64,000 nt of DNA from JAXDJJ01 sp034665745 (GCA_034665745.1 JAXDJJ010000001.1:1-64000); one strand, 5' to 3'; numbered from the stretch's first letter, positions 1 to 9,609 are shown. Notes: generated from the letters alone by a model not told the origin. Numbers and translations: made by a program.

Positions 1-1608
1 CTCCGCGCCGGTTGGAAGATCGCCGCTTCCGCCTGTGGCAGGAAAGAGCTCCGCGTTCGAACCGGTCTTGTTGAACACCTCGGCCACCACCACCAGTGGA
101 GACATGCTGAGCTCGGGCGCTATCGACGCGGCATCGTCCAGAGACGCCGCGGACAGCTTCTTGTAGTACTGATCACGATCGGTGGGTTTCCCCGCCAGGT
201 AGTTCTCCAGTGAACCGAGGTAGTAAGCGGTTCGGTCTTGAAGCTCTGCGGGCACGCCGTAGCGAGAAACGTTGCCGACCAACTTCGCGAACCCGTAGAT
301 CCGCACCTCCTCCGCCGCGTCGTCATCGGCGATGAAGACGATCGGCCTTTCGGCATCGACGGGAGTCAAGGTCGCCCGTAACGACTCGAGGTCTCGCTTC
401 TGGTCGGGTTTCACCCATGCGTCGGCGGGGTCGTTCCAGTGGGTCTGCTCGAGCCCGGCTCTGAAGTTTCCCGCGAGCACGAACGCGATACCGACGAGAC
501 CTAACAGCGCGATGACGCCGAGTCCCCCACGCGATGCGACGTCGAGGAAGAAGCGAGCGAGGAAGAAGGCACCTACGCCGACCAGCAGCACCCACGCAAG
601 CGTTGTGTTGAAGAAGCGGTAATAGGGATAGGTCAGACCGGCAACCGCACCGAGGACTCCGGCAAGCGGCGCGAGCCACACGATGCCGACACGCGCCAGC
701 TCGTCGTCTGCCGCGCGCCGACCGGCAGCCAACAAGCCGACCAGCCCGACGACGAACAGCGGACCGTTCAGGGCGGGACGCATCGCCGCGACCCAGTCAC
801 CGAGGCGCGTCTTGAAGAAGTCGGCGCCGGCAGGTGGTGGCAACGCGGCTTCGCTCAACGATGCCGACTCGCCCCAGATCCCGACCTTCCAGATCGCATA
901 CGTTCCGAGCGCGGCGAGGAATGCCGTCGCCAACATGGGGCCGTCCTCCCGGATGACCGACCGCACATCGAAACGCCGGTAGAGGAGCTTCCCGAACGCC
1001 ATGGCGCCAAGAACGACACAGAAGATCGCGAGTGTCGTCGGATGGGTCAATCCCGAGATGAGCAGCAAGCCGAAGAAGGCGATGCGAGCCCGCCACTGCG
1101 TGCGCATCGCCTCGAGGAAGTAGAGGGATGCGGTCAGGAACAGCAGGGTCATCACATTGTCCAGGTACCCGGCGAAAGGTGGAGTGACCAGCAAGCTCGC
1201 CGAGCCGAATGCCACCGCATGCCAGATCAGCGGATCCCGCCGGTGCTTGTAAGCGAAGCCGGCGAGGAGCAACGGGATCAAGACCCTCAGGCCAACCGCG
1301 AGCACGATCGTCGGGGTGAGAACACCGACGTCGGCGACCCGACGGATCAGGCCCGCAGTCACCGGGGTGGCGATGCGGTACCCACCCGAATACATGTCGA
1401 GGGGGCCGTCGATATCGAGGAGGGCTTGCGGGTTGTTGGCCAGCAAGGCTTCGGTCCGCCACGTGTAGTACGCAGGATCATCGGCCGCTGCCGGACGCCC
1501 TTGCTCCGTGACGAAGGTGGCACCGAAGATCGCCAGCAAGATGAGGCCGGTCGCGAAGAATGCCCATCCGCTGCCGAGGCCGCGATCTACACGGTTGCTC
1601 GACATCAT
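1..1608 (-). CDS. GT-C-like multi-pass membrane protein, cut off by the window edge
   Basis: The frame is open from an ATG pair at 1608/1605 to base 1 (536 codons) with no stop, so the C-terminus lies outside the window. Residues 14-35 form a first membrane segment. An acidic pair (D43, D44, followed by PAYY) sits in the first outer loop, where GT-C glycosyltransferases of the PMT/GT39 type keep a catalytic acid. At least eight more hydrophobic segments follow. The last roughly 150 visible residues are a soluble, probably extracytoplasmic domain. I infer a polyprenyl-linked-sugar glycosyltransferase or related membrane protein; substrate unknown. It lies just downstream of the phosphatase genes on the same strand. 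Confidence 0.7.
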   Translation of the reverse strand, partial: MMSSNRVDRGLGSGWAFFATGLILLAIFGATFVTEQGRPAAADDPAYYTWRTEALLANNPQALLDIDGPLDMYSGGYRIATPVTAGLIRRVADVGVLTPTIVLAVGLRVLIPLLLAGFAYKHRRDPLIWHAVAFGSASLLVTPPFAGYLDNVMTLLFLTASLYFLEAMRTQWRARIAFFGLLLISGLTHPTTLAIFCVVLGAMAFGKLLYRRFDVRSVIREDGPMLATAFLAALGTYAIWKVGIWGESASLSEAALPPPAGADFFKTRLGDWVAAMRPALNGPLFVVGLVGLLAAGRRAADDELARVGIVWLAPLAGVLGAVAGLTYPYYRFFNTTLAWVLLVGVGAFFLARFFLDVASRGGLGVIALLGLVGIAFVLAGNFRAGLEQTHWNDPADAWVKPDQKRDLESLRATLTPVDAERPIVFIADDDAAEEVRIYGFAKLVGNVSRYGVPAELQDRTAYYLGSLENYLAGKPTDRDQYYKKLSAASLDDAASIAPELSMSPLVVVAEVFNKTGSNAELFPATGGSGDLPTGAE

Positions 1609-1686
1609 GGATGAACGGGGCTGGGCGCGCTTTATGAAGGTCGGATCGGCCATCGGTGGCCGCATCCTACCCAGGCGACAGGGGGC

Positions 1687-3285
1687 CTAGCAGGACACTT
1701 CGGACAGGAGGTGGGAGGGCACGGCAATGGCCATCACGCGGTCGTAGGGGTCGTACGACCCGGCCCCGAGCATCTGGGTGGCCACCCCCGTGGCGTTGTC
1801 TCCCAGGCGGTAATCGCCGACGAACCGGGCCACCTCCTCAACGGTGGATCCGGCGGCCTCGAGGGCAGCCTCGTCGAGGAACACCTCGGTTGGTGCGATG
1901 TCTTGAACCACCGGGCCGAAGCGATCCTCGAGATCACGTCGCATCTCGTTCGAGTCGATCCCGTATGCATCCACGGCCTCTGCCGTGGGCTGCAGTCCAT
2001 GGTCGGCGGTCATCACGAAGACGTATCTCCCGCGGCCCACGTTGTCGTCGAGGTAACTGATGATCTGGCCCAACGCATCGTCGGTCGCGGTGATCGCGGC
2101 CTCGACCTGAGGCGAAGCCATGTTGAAGTAGTGCCCGAGAAGGTCTATCTGTTTGTAGTTCGTGAACATCAGATCGCTGACGGCGTCGCGCCCGTAACCA
2201 CGGGCGTCCATCAGCCCGAGCAGCTCCTCGGTGTGATGGCCGGCAAAAGCAGGGAGCTCCTCGTAGCGCGCAGGATCGTCGAGGGGGATCCCCATCCAGT
2301 GGCCCGTGCCGTCGTCGACCACGGCGATGCGATCCTCGAGGTCGGCTTGATCACCGAAAGACGCGGGCAAGGAATAGTGGTCGGGGTTCGTGATCCACTC
2401 GTTCGTGTCTAGATCGAGCCACGCCGCGTCGTCCTTATCGCCGCCCGGCCTCTCCGCCCCCACACCGATCATCCCGAGATGCCAAGGCACGTGCCCGACC
2501 ATCCCGATCAGTGCCTCGTTCCCCGTCTGCTCGTCCCACCGTTCGGCCAGGGTCGGCACCTCGAGGAAGCGGCCCGACGCGCCATCGAGATACGGATCGA
2601 CCGCGCGCCCGGTGTCGTCCAGGAGCGGAACGTCCGTGATGCCGTGGGTCGCCGGGAACACACCCGTTCCCAAGGTCGCGTGGATCGCCGGAGTCACGGA
2701 AGGGGATGAACCGACATCCGCGTTGTAGGTGATGCCCTCATCCATGATCCGCGCGAGGTTCGGCCATGCATCGGGATGTGCCCGCAACGTGTTCCACCCC
2801 CCGCCGTCCCACACCATCGTGAAGATGAGTCGAGGGCGAGGTTGTCGAACCGACCTCTCGAGTCGAGAGACCTCGTCGAGAACGCTTCCGTCCGCGGTGG
2901 ACAGGGATCCGCGGAGCAAGGCTGCCAAGGTCGGGGCAACGTCGGCAAGTGTGTGACCTGGATCGTTCACCATGCCGAGCTTGTCGACGACGCCCGGGCC
3001 GTAGAACACGAGGGGCACCTGCTGGAGGTAAGGCCAGGGTCCAGAGTGACTCCAGCCATCACCCCCACCGGCGAAGTAGATGGGGGTATCGGGCAGGAAC
3101 GAGATCTGCGCGGAGTGCCCCTGCTGGTATCCGCGCTGGATCGTCTGTAGCCACTCCGGCGGAAGCGCACAGAGTTGAGAATCGAACGAAGCTAGGTCGC
3201 CTGCCTTCACCGACTCGACGGTGAACCCACCGATGGCCGCGAGACACACGGCGGTGACGATGGCCGTGATGGTCCGAGCTAGCAC
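1687..3285 (-). CDS. Alkaline-phosphatase-superfamily hydrolase with apparently permuted domain (copy 1)
   Basis: A 532-residue protein with an N-terminal signal or anchor (residues 4-24). Superfamily metal and nucleophile motifs are visible: D160 in VWDGGG, T198 in SVTPAIHATLGTG, D381 and H385 in IDLLGH, and D428/H429 in ADHG. The last metal His motif, normally C-terminal, instead appears at H80, followed by VPLVFYGPG (residues 90-98) and DVAPTLAALL (115-124), all ahead of D160. This suggests a circular permutation. The product is probably an exported phosphodiesterase, phosphatase or phosphonate hydrolase; substrate unknown. The GTG start overlaps the upstream paralogue's stop by 7 nt, so the two are coupled. 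Confidence 0.85.
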   Translation of the reverse strand: MLARTITAIVTAVCLAAIGGFTVESVKAGDLASFDSQLCALPPEWLQTIQRGYQQGHSAQISFLPDTPIYFAGGGDGWSHSGPWPYLQQVPLVFYGPGVVDKLGMVNDPGHTLADVAPTLAALLRGSLSTADGSVLDEVSRLERSVRQPRPRLIFTMVWDGGGWNTLRAHPDAWPNLARIMDEGITYNADVGSSPSVTPAIHATLGTGVFPATHGITDVPLLDDTGRAVDPYLDGASGRFLEVPTLAERWDEQTGNEALIGMVGHVPWHLGMIGVGAERPGGDKDDAAWLDLDTNEWITNPDHYSLPASFGDQADLEDRIAVVDDGTGHWMGIPLDDPARYEELPAFAGHHTEELLGLMDARGYGRDAVSDLMFTNYKQIDLLGHYFNMASPQVEAAITATDDALGQIISYLDDNVGRGRYVFVMTADHGLQPTAEAVDAYGIDSNEMRRDLEDRFGPVVQDIAPTEVFLDEAALEAAGSTVEEVARFVGDYRLGDNATGVATQMLGAGSYDPYDRVMAIAVPSHLLSEVSC

Positions 3286-4883
3286 TCGATCGTTTCCAGC
3301 ATGGCCGCGGGGGCCGCGAACTCGAACAGGCGCACGTTGCCCGATTGACGACCGAGCCCCATGACTTTGGTGGCGAGGTCGTTGGTGTTGTCGCGCAACC
3401 GGTAATCCTGAAGGAAGCGAGCGACATCGTCGACGGTTATCCCGCGCCTAGACATCTCGTCATCCAGCAGGAAGACCTCGGTCGGCCACACCGCGCGAAC
3501 GACCGGCCCGAACGCCGTCACGATGTCACGTTCGACCTCGTTCGGATCGATGGCGAACGACGCGAGGTCATCCACATCTGGTTGCATGCCGTGGTCTGCC
3601 GTTACTACCAACACGTAGTTGCCGTGCCCAACCTCGCGCTCGAGCTCGTCGACGATCACGCCCAACTGCTCGTCGGTCGCGACCATCACGTCTCTCACCT
3701 CCGGCGCAGTCATGTTGTAGTAGTGAGCGACCCTGTCGATCTGTTTGAAGTTCGTGTACAGCAGGTCGGGCACGCTGTCGGCGCCGTATCCCCCGTCACC
3801 GATCAGGTCGACGAGCTTCTGCCCGTGGTGGGCGATGAATGCGGGCGTTTCTTCGATCCGCGTCTGCTCGTCGAGAGGCACACGCTTCCAGCGATCGTCA
3901 TCGTCTCCATCGGCAAGGTCGAGCTCTTGGAGCCGCTCGGGCATATCGGACTGATCCCGGAACGTTGCGGGGATCGAATAGTGGCTCCGATTAGTGACCC
4001 AGTGGTTCGACCCCCGGTTCACCCACACCGCATCGTCCTTGTCACCTCCGGCAGCTTCGGCTCCCCTCCCGATCATGCCCAGATGCCAGGGTTCGTAGCC
4101 GACCATGCCGATCAACGCTCGGTTGTGGTTCATCTCGTCCCAGGTCTCGGCAAGGGTTGGCACCTCCATGAAACCAGCCGACTTGCCATCGTTGAAGGAA
4201 TCCACGACCGTGCCTTGTTCGTCACGCACGGGGACACCCGTGATCCCATGGGTGTCGGGGAAGTAACCCGTTCCCAAGGTCGTATGGATCGCAGGGGTTA
4301 CAGAAGGAGACGAACCCACCTCGGCGTGCGTATATGAGACCCCTTGGGACATCAGGCGCTTCAGGGTGGGCCACGCATCCGGCCACGTTTCGAGGCCGTT
4401 GTATCCACCTCCGTCCCAGACCACGGTGACGATCACCTTCGGTGGCTTGATCGAAGGATCGACGACGTCGCGCAAGACGTTTCCATCCGCGTCGAGGTCC
4501 ATCCCGAGCATCGCCCCAAGGGTCGGCGCAACGTCTGCAGTCGTCACCGTGTCGTCGACGTCAATCCCACTGGGGATGCGTCCCGGGCCGTAGAACACGA
4601 TGGGGATGTGCTGGAGGTAAGACCACGGACCCGAGTGCGTCCATCCCAAGGAACCAGTGCTCATGTAGATCGGCTGCTTCGGTAACAGGGTTACCTGGCC
4701 CGACCTCGGCTGGTGATAGCCGAGTTGGGTGCGCTCCAACCATTCGCGCGGGACACCACATAACTGGGCGGCGAACGAAGGTATCGGCTCGGTCGACACC
4801 CTGAGGGCTGCAACACCGGCGCCCGCAGTTGCGAGCGCCACGAGTGCAACGACGACCACGCGGGTCGCGCGGCCCCCAAGCAC
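3279..4883 (-). CDS. Alkaline-phosphatase-superfamily hydrolase with apparently permuted domain (copy 2)
   Basis: The frame is open up to 5036, but that would overlap the upstream MFS gene by 150 nt. A GTG at 4883, two bases after the MFS stop, gives 534 residues, matches copy 1 in length, and places a hydrophobic anchor at residues 8-27. Metal and nucleophile residues are D157, T196, D383, H387, D430 and H431. The expected C-terminal His motif lies N-terminal at H83 (WTHSGPWSYL), followed by IPIVFYGPG and DVAPTLGAMLG. It is highly similar to copy 1, so a tandem duplication is likely. It should act outside the cytoplasmic membrane; substrate unknown. Confidence 0.85.
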   Translation of the reverse strand: MLGGRATRVVVVALVALATAGAGVAALRVSTEPIPSFAAQLCGVPREWLERTQLGYHQPRSGQVTLLPKQPIYMSTGSLGWTHSGPWSYLQHIPIVFYGPGRIPSGIDVDDTVTTADVAPTLGAMLGMDLDADGNVLRDVVDPSIKPPKVIVTVVWDGGGYNGLETWPDAWPTLKRLMSQGVSYTHAEVGSSPSVTPAIHTTLGTGYFPDTHGITGVPVRDEQGTVVDSFNDGKSAGFMEVPTLAETWDEMNHNRALIGMVGYEPWHLGMIGRGAEAAGGDKDDAVWVNRGSNHWVTNRSHYSIPATFRDQSDMPERLQELDLADGDDDDRWKRVPLDEQTRIEETPAFIAHHGQKLVDLIGDGGYGADSVPDLLYTNFKQIDRVAHYYNMTAPEVRDVMVATDEQLGVIVDELEREVGHGNYVLVVTADHGMQPDVDDLASFAIDPNEVERDIVTAFGPVVRAVWPTEVFLLDDEMSRRGITVDDVARFLQDYRLRDNTNDLATKVMGLGRQSGNVRLFEFAAPAAMLETIEC

Positions 4884-4885
4884 CC

Positions 4886-6154
4886 CTAGCTCGAGGTGGC
4901 GAGCAACCCCGCTCGCTTGAACCACAACGCGATCAAACCGAGTCCAACGAGGAAGACGACTCCCATGCCGGCCAGCAACCCGCCCTGCGCGGAACCCGTC
5001 CACATCACTTTCGTGACCGCTGCTGCGATAACCCACGCGAGGTTGTAGGCGATGTCGTACAACGAGAATGCTCGCCCTCTGAAGTCGTCGCCAAGGGATT
5101 CCTGCACCATCGTGTCCAACGAGATCTTCCCGAGGAAGAAGCCGAAGCCGAGGAAGAACGTGAGTAGCGCGACCGTAGCTTTCATCTCGATCCCACCGAG
5201 AACCGCAACCGATATCCCGGCCACCGCCGAGGCCATCAGCGCAAGCTGACCACCGCTACGAGCCCGGGCACGCAACTTCGTTGCCATCAGGAATCCGAGG
5301 ACCGCGCCCGCGGCCCCCGCTCCTCCGGTGACGATAAGGATCTCGAGATCGTTGTCGGCGAGGAGTTCGCGAGCGATGAAACCGATGCCGACGATCGAGA
5401 AACTCCACAGCAGACGGATCCAGAAGTAAGTCGTGATGGCAGCGCCGGCTTTCGGTGTGCGCGCGACCTCTTTGACCCCATCGGCGATATCCCTAACGAC
5501 TCGGCCGAGCTCACTGAGGAACGAGCCACGCGTCCTCACCTCACCGGCGTGCTTCACGCCAAGGGCGATGACCGCGCCGACCCCGTAAACGACCGCTCCT
5601 ACAACGACGATCGGTTCCGCCTCGAGGAACTTCGCAGCGATGAAGGCCGCGGCCGCCCCTCCGAGCTGGAACATCGCGCCGCCCAGTTGCGATACGGCAT
5701 TTCCTTCGGTGAGGTTCTCCCCACCCAAGGTCGATGGCAACGCCGCCGCCTTCGTTGCAAGGACGATGCGGGTCGAAGCCAGGGTCAGCAGGAACGCCAC
5801 GAACAGGACCCCGTCCGGAACCGAGCCGGTACCGACCAGCGCAACGATGAGAAGGACCACTGCCCTGAATCCGTTCGCAAGGAACAACAGCCTGCGGCGA
5901 TCCCACCGGTCGATGACGACGCCGAGGAACGGACTGATAACCGTGTAGGGGACGAACAGATAGAGAGCGATGCGCAGCAACTCATCAGGCGATCTCGCAT
6001 CCTCGAGATCGAAGCCCTTCTGGCTGCCGAACACGATCAGCTTCGCAAGAGCTGCCTGGACGATGCCGTCACCGGCTTGGGCCGCGAACTGCGCGCCCAT
6101 CAACGACGCGAAGTCACGTCGCTCGATAAGTAGTCGCAATCCCCTCTTCAGCAC
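4886..6154 (-). CDS. MFS transporter
   Basis: A 422-residue integral membrane protein with about 12 hydrophobic segments. The loop between segments 2 and 3 has the MFS-type sequence DRWDRRRLL (near residues 82-90). A long central loop around residues 205-235 separates the two halves. Overall it resembles EntS/MFS_3-type exporters. The start is GTG at 6154, nine bases after the stop of phosphatase copy 3, and its stop is two bases before copy 2. It sits between the phosphatase paralogues in one transcription unit, so it may export a substrate or product linked to them. Cargo cannot be read from sequence. Confidence 0.85.
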   Translation of the reverse strand: MLKRGLRLLIERRDFASLMGAQFAAQAGDGIVQAALAKLIVFGSQKGFDLEDARSPDELLRIALYLFVPYTVISPFLGVVIDRWDRRRLLFLANGFRAVVLLIVALVGTGSVPDGVLFVAFLLTLASTRIVLATKAAALPSTLGGENLTEGNAVSQLGGAMFQLGGAAAAFIAAKFLEAEPIVVVGAVVYGVGAVIALGVKHAGEVRTRGSFLSELGRVVRDIADGVKEVARTPKAGAAITTYFWIRLLWSFSIVGIGFIARELLADNDLEILIVTGGAGAAGAVLGFLMATKLRARARSGGQLALMASAVAGISVAVLGGIEMKATVALLTFFLGFGFFLGKISLDTMVQESLGDDFRGRAFSLYDIAYNLAWVIAAAVTKVMWTGSAQGGLLAGMGVVFLVGLGLIALWFKRAGLLATSS

Positions 6155-6163
6155 GGGCGCACC

Positions 6164-7885
6164 CTATCTAGGGAAGTTGTAGACCACTGGGAACCGGCCA
6201 TCGTCGCCGTAGTCGCCAGGGCCGAGGTCCTCTACGTCGAACGGCGGATCCGCCAGGAAGTCGGCTGTGAATGCGGCCGCATACAAGGTGTCGTCGAGGC
6301 GGTCCTTGGGCACCAGGTTGGCCCCCGGCGCCCCTTCAGGGATGTTCTGGCCCAAGGTGTAGGCCCCGATCCACAGAGCCACGTCCTCGGCCGACACACC
6401 TTCCGCGGCCAGACCTTCCGGATCGAGGTAGAGGTCCGCAGGGGTCGCGTCCTGAACCACCGCGCCGAAGTGGGTGACGATGTCGCGCTCGAGCTCGCTC
6501 GTGTTGATCCGCCAGCCCTCGGAACCTGTCGGCAGCGGCTGCTGGCCATGGTCGGCGCTCAAGGTGAACAGATAGTTGTCGCGCCCGAGGCTCGAATCGA
6601 GGGTTTCGATGAACCGACCGATCTCCACATCGGTCTGTTTCAGAACATCCTCGACCTCGGGGTCGATCACGTTCCATGCGTGACCTGCGGAATCGGGCAT
6701 CTTCATCTCGATCCAGATGAGATCGGTGACGTCATCGGCTCCGATCGGCTCTTGTGTGAGTAGATCGGTTACACCCTCGCCCATGAACTCGGTGAACGCG
6801 GGCGTCGAGGGCCGCTCGTTCTTGTTCGCAACGACGTCGGCGACTTCGTGTCCGAACCATCCATCGCCCTCCGCGCCATCGCGCGCGTCCATCTGATCCT
6901 CGAGAACCTTCAAGCGGTCGAGATCCGTTGGATCGAGCTCCGAGGGCATCTCGTAGTAGTCCGGGTTGACCGTCCATCGCTCGCGTTCGCGGTCCCAGAA
7001 GGCCGCAAGGTCGTGGTCGCCGCCATCGCGCAGTGCACCTTGACCGATCATCCCCAGGTGCCAGTTCTCGATCGACACCGTGCCGACGATCGCGTTGTTG
7101 TCGTTCCGCTCGTCCCAGAGTTCGGACACCGTGGGCTCGAGCAGGTGATGGAGGTCGCTGTCCTTGCCGTAGAAGACATCGGTGATGTCTCCGTTGTCGT
7201 CCCTAAGCACGTTGCCTGGGATGCCGTGCTGCATCGGATAGAAGCCCGTCCCGAACGTTGCGTGCAACGCACCGGTGGTCGAAGGGGCAGACCCGATCGT
7301 CGCACCGGTGTACGTCACACCTTCGTCCATCAACCGTCTGATGTTCGGCCACGCATCCGGGTACCGTCTGAGCACATTCCATCCGCCACCATCGATAACG
7401 ACAGTGACGATGGCCTTCAGCTGTTTCGTTCCATCCACCTCATCGAGAGGTGCACTAGGCGAGCTGAAGTCATCCATCCCCAAGAGGCGCGCATAGGTCG
7501 GAGCGATGCTGGTGATGTCGACCGGTCGATCGACCTCGGCCCCCTCAGCTACCCCCGGCCCTCGCACCACGATCGGGACCTCGGATAGGTACGCCCACGG
7601 CCCCGGGTGGGTCGTCTTGAGCTCGGGTGTCGTGCTTCCGAGGGTCCGCAGATCCCATTCGCTGATCATGAAGTTGTTCGGCTTGGGCACCAACATGATC
7701 TCGCCCGATCGCCCCGGGACGTGGCCCCGCAACAGGTTCAGCATCACCGGCGCACCGACGGAGGCTGCCATCTCTTCTTGGGTCAACGCGCTCGCCGGCA
7801 GTGCGTCTTGGCGCCGCAACAGATAGAACGCGGCACCCGCAACGATCAACGCCGCGATGGCGACCGCGAGCACGCGCTTAGACAA
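6164..7885 (-). CDS. Alkaline-phosphatase-superfamily hydrolase with apparently permuted domain (copy 3)
   Basis: A 573-residue protein with an anchor at residues 5-22; it is more diverged than copies 1 and 2. Motifs are D165 in VIDGGGWN, T204 in STTGALHATFGTG, D398 and H402 in PDSAGH, and D445/H446 in ADHG. The usual C-terminal His block is N-terminal: GEIMLVPKP (residues 61-69), H93 in THPGPWAYL, VPIVVRGPG, and IAPTYARLLG. The C-terminus ends without any such block. Start is TTG at 7885, with an AAGGA sequence just upstream. This most diverged copy keeps the same order, so the rearrangement predates the duplications. Substrate unknown. Confidence 0.85.
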   Translation of the reverse strand: MSKRVLAVAIAALIVAGAAFYLLRRQDALPASALTQEEMAASVGAPVMLNLLRGHVPGRSGEIMLVPKPNNFMISEWDLRTLGSTTPELKTTHPGPWAYLSEVPIVVRGPGVAEGAEVDRPVDITSIAPTYARLLGMDDFSSPSAPLDEVDGTKQLKAIVTVVIDGGGWNVLRRYPDAWPNIRRLMDEGVTYTGATIGSAPSTTGALHATFGTGFYPMQHGIPGNVLRDDNGDITDVFYGKDSDLHHLLEPTVSELWDERNDNNAIVGTVSIENWHLGMIGQGALRDGGDHDLAAFWDRERERWTVNPDYYEMPSELDPTDLDRLKVLEDQMDARDGAEGDGWFGHEVADVVANKNERPSTPAFTEFMGEGVTDLLTQEPIGADDVTDLIWIEMKMPDSAGHAWNVIDPEVEDVLKQTDVEIGRFIETLDSSLGRDNYLFTLSADHGQQPLPTGSEGWRINTSELERDIVTHFGAVVQDATPADLYLDPEGLAAEGVSAEDVALWIGAYTLGQNIPEGAPGANLVPKDRLDDTLYAAAFTADFLADPPFDVEDLGPGDYGDDGRFPVVYNFPR

Positions 7886-7912
7886 GGGTCCTTCTCATGG
7901 GATGCGGCGACA

Positions 7913-8599
7913 CTAGTACAGGTATGGAGACGAAGGTTCCTTGATCGACTGGATATCGACCGGCTGCACGATGAATCCATCCCCGCTTTTCACGAGTGTC
8001 CCCGTGATGTTGAGCCACGTGTCATCTTCAAGATCCTCCGAGGCCTCGATAGCTACCGAGTACGGAACCGCGTCGGCGGCGCAGCACGATATGTAGAAGC
8101 GGGTCAACGAGTAGGTCCCGTTCGTCATGTTCTTCGGATGTGTGACGAACCCCGTGAGGTCGACCTCTGCCCCCTCGATGATCCCAACCTGGGCTGCGTA
8201 TTCGTGGGAGATGCCGGCGTAGTGGATCTCCTCCAACCCGATGTCATCACCGTGGGTCGTCGGTGGCGCAAATGCCGAGAGGGCCGCGACACCGACCGCC
8301 TTCCGAGAGGCAGCTTGCGCACCCAACTGTGCGGCAGGCAGAGAGAGAACGAGAGCTATGGGCAGCAACAGCAGCACGACCCCAGCCCAGTCGGCCCGGC
8401 CTGCACGCGGACCATGAGAGCGCAACGCGTGGAAGGTAGTGATGGTTCCGGACAACAGGAGCGCGATCGCGCCGAACCACGCGACCCAGTACGTGCGCGG
8501 CCCGAGGAAACGCGCCATCGTGTTCGAGATCGCCAGCCACGCGAGGAACGCGCCCCACGCGAGCAGGATCACCGCCATGACTCCGCGCTTCGTGTACAT
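7913..8599 (-). CDS. YcgQ/TIGR03943-family protein (DUF1980)
   Basis: The ATG at 8599 overlaps the upstream permease stop as ATGA and gives 228 residues; the longer frame to 8626 would sit inside the permease gene. Three to four N-terminal membrane segments (about residues 7-27, 36-56, 70-90) are followed by an outer soluble domain. That domain carries the family's RFYISCCAADAVP motif (near residues 170-182). Members are encoded beside YcgR-type permeases and are described as putative permease subunits. The Cys pair could bind metal or form a disulfide. The exact function of the family is not established. Confidence 0.85.
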   Translation of the reverse strand: MYTKRGVMAVILLAWGAFLAWLAISNTMARFLGPRTYWVAWFGAIALLLSGTITTFHALRSHGPRAGRADWAGVVLLLLPIALVLSLPAAQLGAQAASRKAVGVAALSAFAPPTTHGDDIGLEEIHYAGISHEYAAQVGIIEGAEVDLTGFVTHPKNMTNGTYSLTRFYISCCAADAVPYSVAIEASEDLEDDTWLNITGTLVKSGDGFIVQPVDIQSIKEPSSPYLY

Positions 8600-9609
8600 C
8601 AGTTGCCCACCAGAGCCTCGAACCACAACGACCCGGCGAGCACCACGGGAACAGCAACGATCACAAGGCGCGCTACGAAACGTTTCCTGAACGTGGCGCC
8701 GTACAAGAACGCGAGCTTGGCATCGACCACTGGTCCGAACACGAGGAACGCAAGCTGCGAGCCGAGCGGGAACTGCACGAACGAGACTGCGACGAATGCA
8801 TCAGCTTCCGAACAAAGCGAAAGTACGAAGGCAACCGCCATCAACGACAGCGAACCGATGATCGGCGTTCGGGCGATGCCCGAAACGATGTCTTGAGGGA
8901 TAGTCGTCTGCAATAAGGCGGCCAGGGTCGCCCCGAGGACCACGAAACGACCCATGAAGAAGAAGTCGTTGCCAAGGTGATCGAAGAACGCGCGGCCCTT
9001 GTTCGGTTCAGTCGATGAATGGACGTGGGTGTCACCCGCACGGGGGCGAAGGAGCTCCCCGGCATCGTCAGCTCCTATCGCCCACCCGGCGACCATCGCA
9101 AGAACCAGCCCCAGCCCCGCTCGTCCAAGGACCATCTGCACGGCGAGGTCACGACCCGAATACGCCACATAGGTAGATGCCAGCACAACGGGATTGAGGA
9201 TCGGTGACGCAAGCATGAACGCAAGCCCCGCGGCGGGGTGCATGCCACGAGAGATCAACCTACGCGCAACCGGCACCGAACCGCATTCACAAACCGGGAA
9301 TGCGAATCCTCCAAGCGCGGCGGCGGGGAGTTGAAGCGCCAGTGGCAAGCGGCCTGCCGCGGCGAACGCTTTGTCGGGAACGAACACCTCGATCGCCGCG
9401 CTGACCATCGCGCCGAGCAGAACGAACGGGAGCGCCTCGATGATGATCGAAGCGAAGATGACGGCGAACGTCTCGACAACCGCGATGTCGCCCAGACCAC
9501 CGAAGCGGGCAGCCAGCACCGCGACCGCCAGCACTGCGGCGGCGATCGGCGGGCTGAACACCGTTCTTTGACGCAGGGCCGAACCATCGACGGTCACTGC
9601 ATCAGTCAA
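8599..9609 (-). CDS. YcgR/DUF318-family permease (ArsP-like)
   Basis: A 336-residue polytopic membrane protein. It has the PF03773-type signature CECGSVPVARRLI followed by GLAFMLASPILNPVVLAST, with a Cys-X-Cys near residue 107. A cytoplasmic loop after about residue 195 splits two membrane halves. Related proteins include the ArsP organoarsenical exporter and uncharacterised YcgR/YraQ permeases. Here the YcgQ partner is translationally coupled, which points to the YcgR subgroup. The start is TTG at 9609; a GTG four codons later is an alternative. It follows ArsR and SRPBCC genes on the same strand. Confidence 0.85.
   Translation of the reverse strand: MTDAVTVDGSALRQRTVFSPPIAAAVLAVAVLAARFGGLGDIAVVETFAVIFASIIIEALPFVLLGAMVSAAIEVFVPDKAFAAAGRLPLALQLPAAALGGFAFPVCECGSVPVARRLISRGMHPAAGLAFMLASPILNPVVLASTYVAYSGRDLAVQMVLGRAGLGLVLAMVAGWAIGADDAGELLRPRAGDTHVHSSTEPNKGRAFFDHLGNDFFFMGRFVVLGATLAALLQTTIPQDIVSGIARTPIIGSLSLMAVAFVLSLCSEADAFVAVSFVQFPLGSQLAFLVFGPVVDAKLAFLYGATFRKRFVARLVIVAVPVVLAGSLWFEALVGN

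Noticed and set aside
3345..4337. A 330-codon plus-strand frame opposite phosphatase copy 2, and a similar 233-codon frame opposite copy 1
   Set aside because: They resemble each other only because the paralogues beneath them do; no domain or start signal.
7607..8896. A 429-codon plus-strand open frame opposite the third phosphatase and YcgQ/YcgR genes
   Set aside because: It crosses several real minus-strand genes and is Arg/Gln/His-rich without family motifs; a shadow frame.
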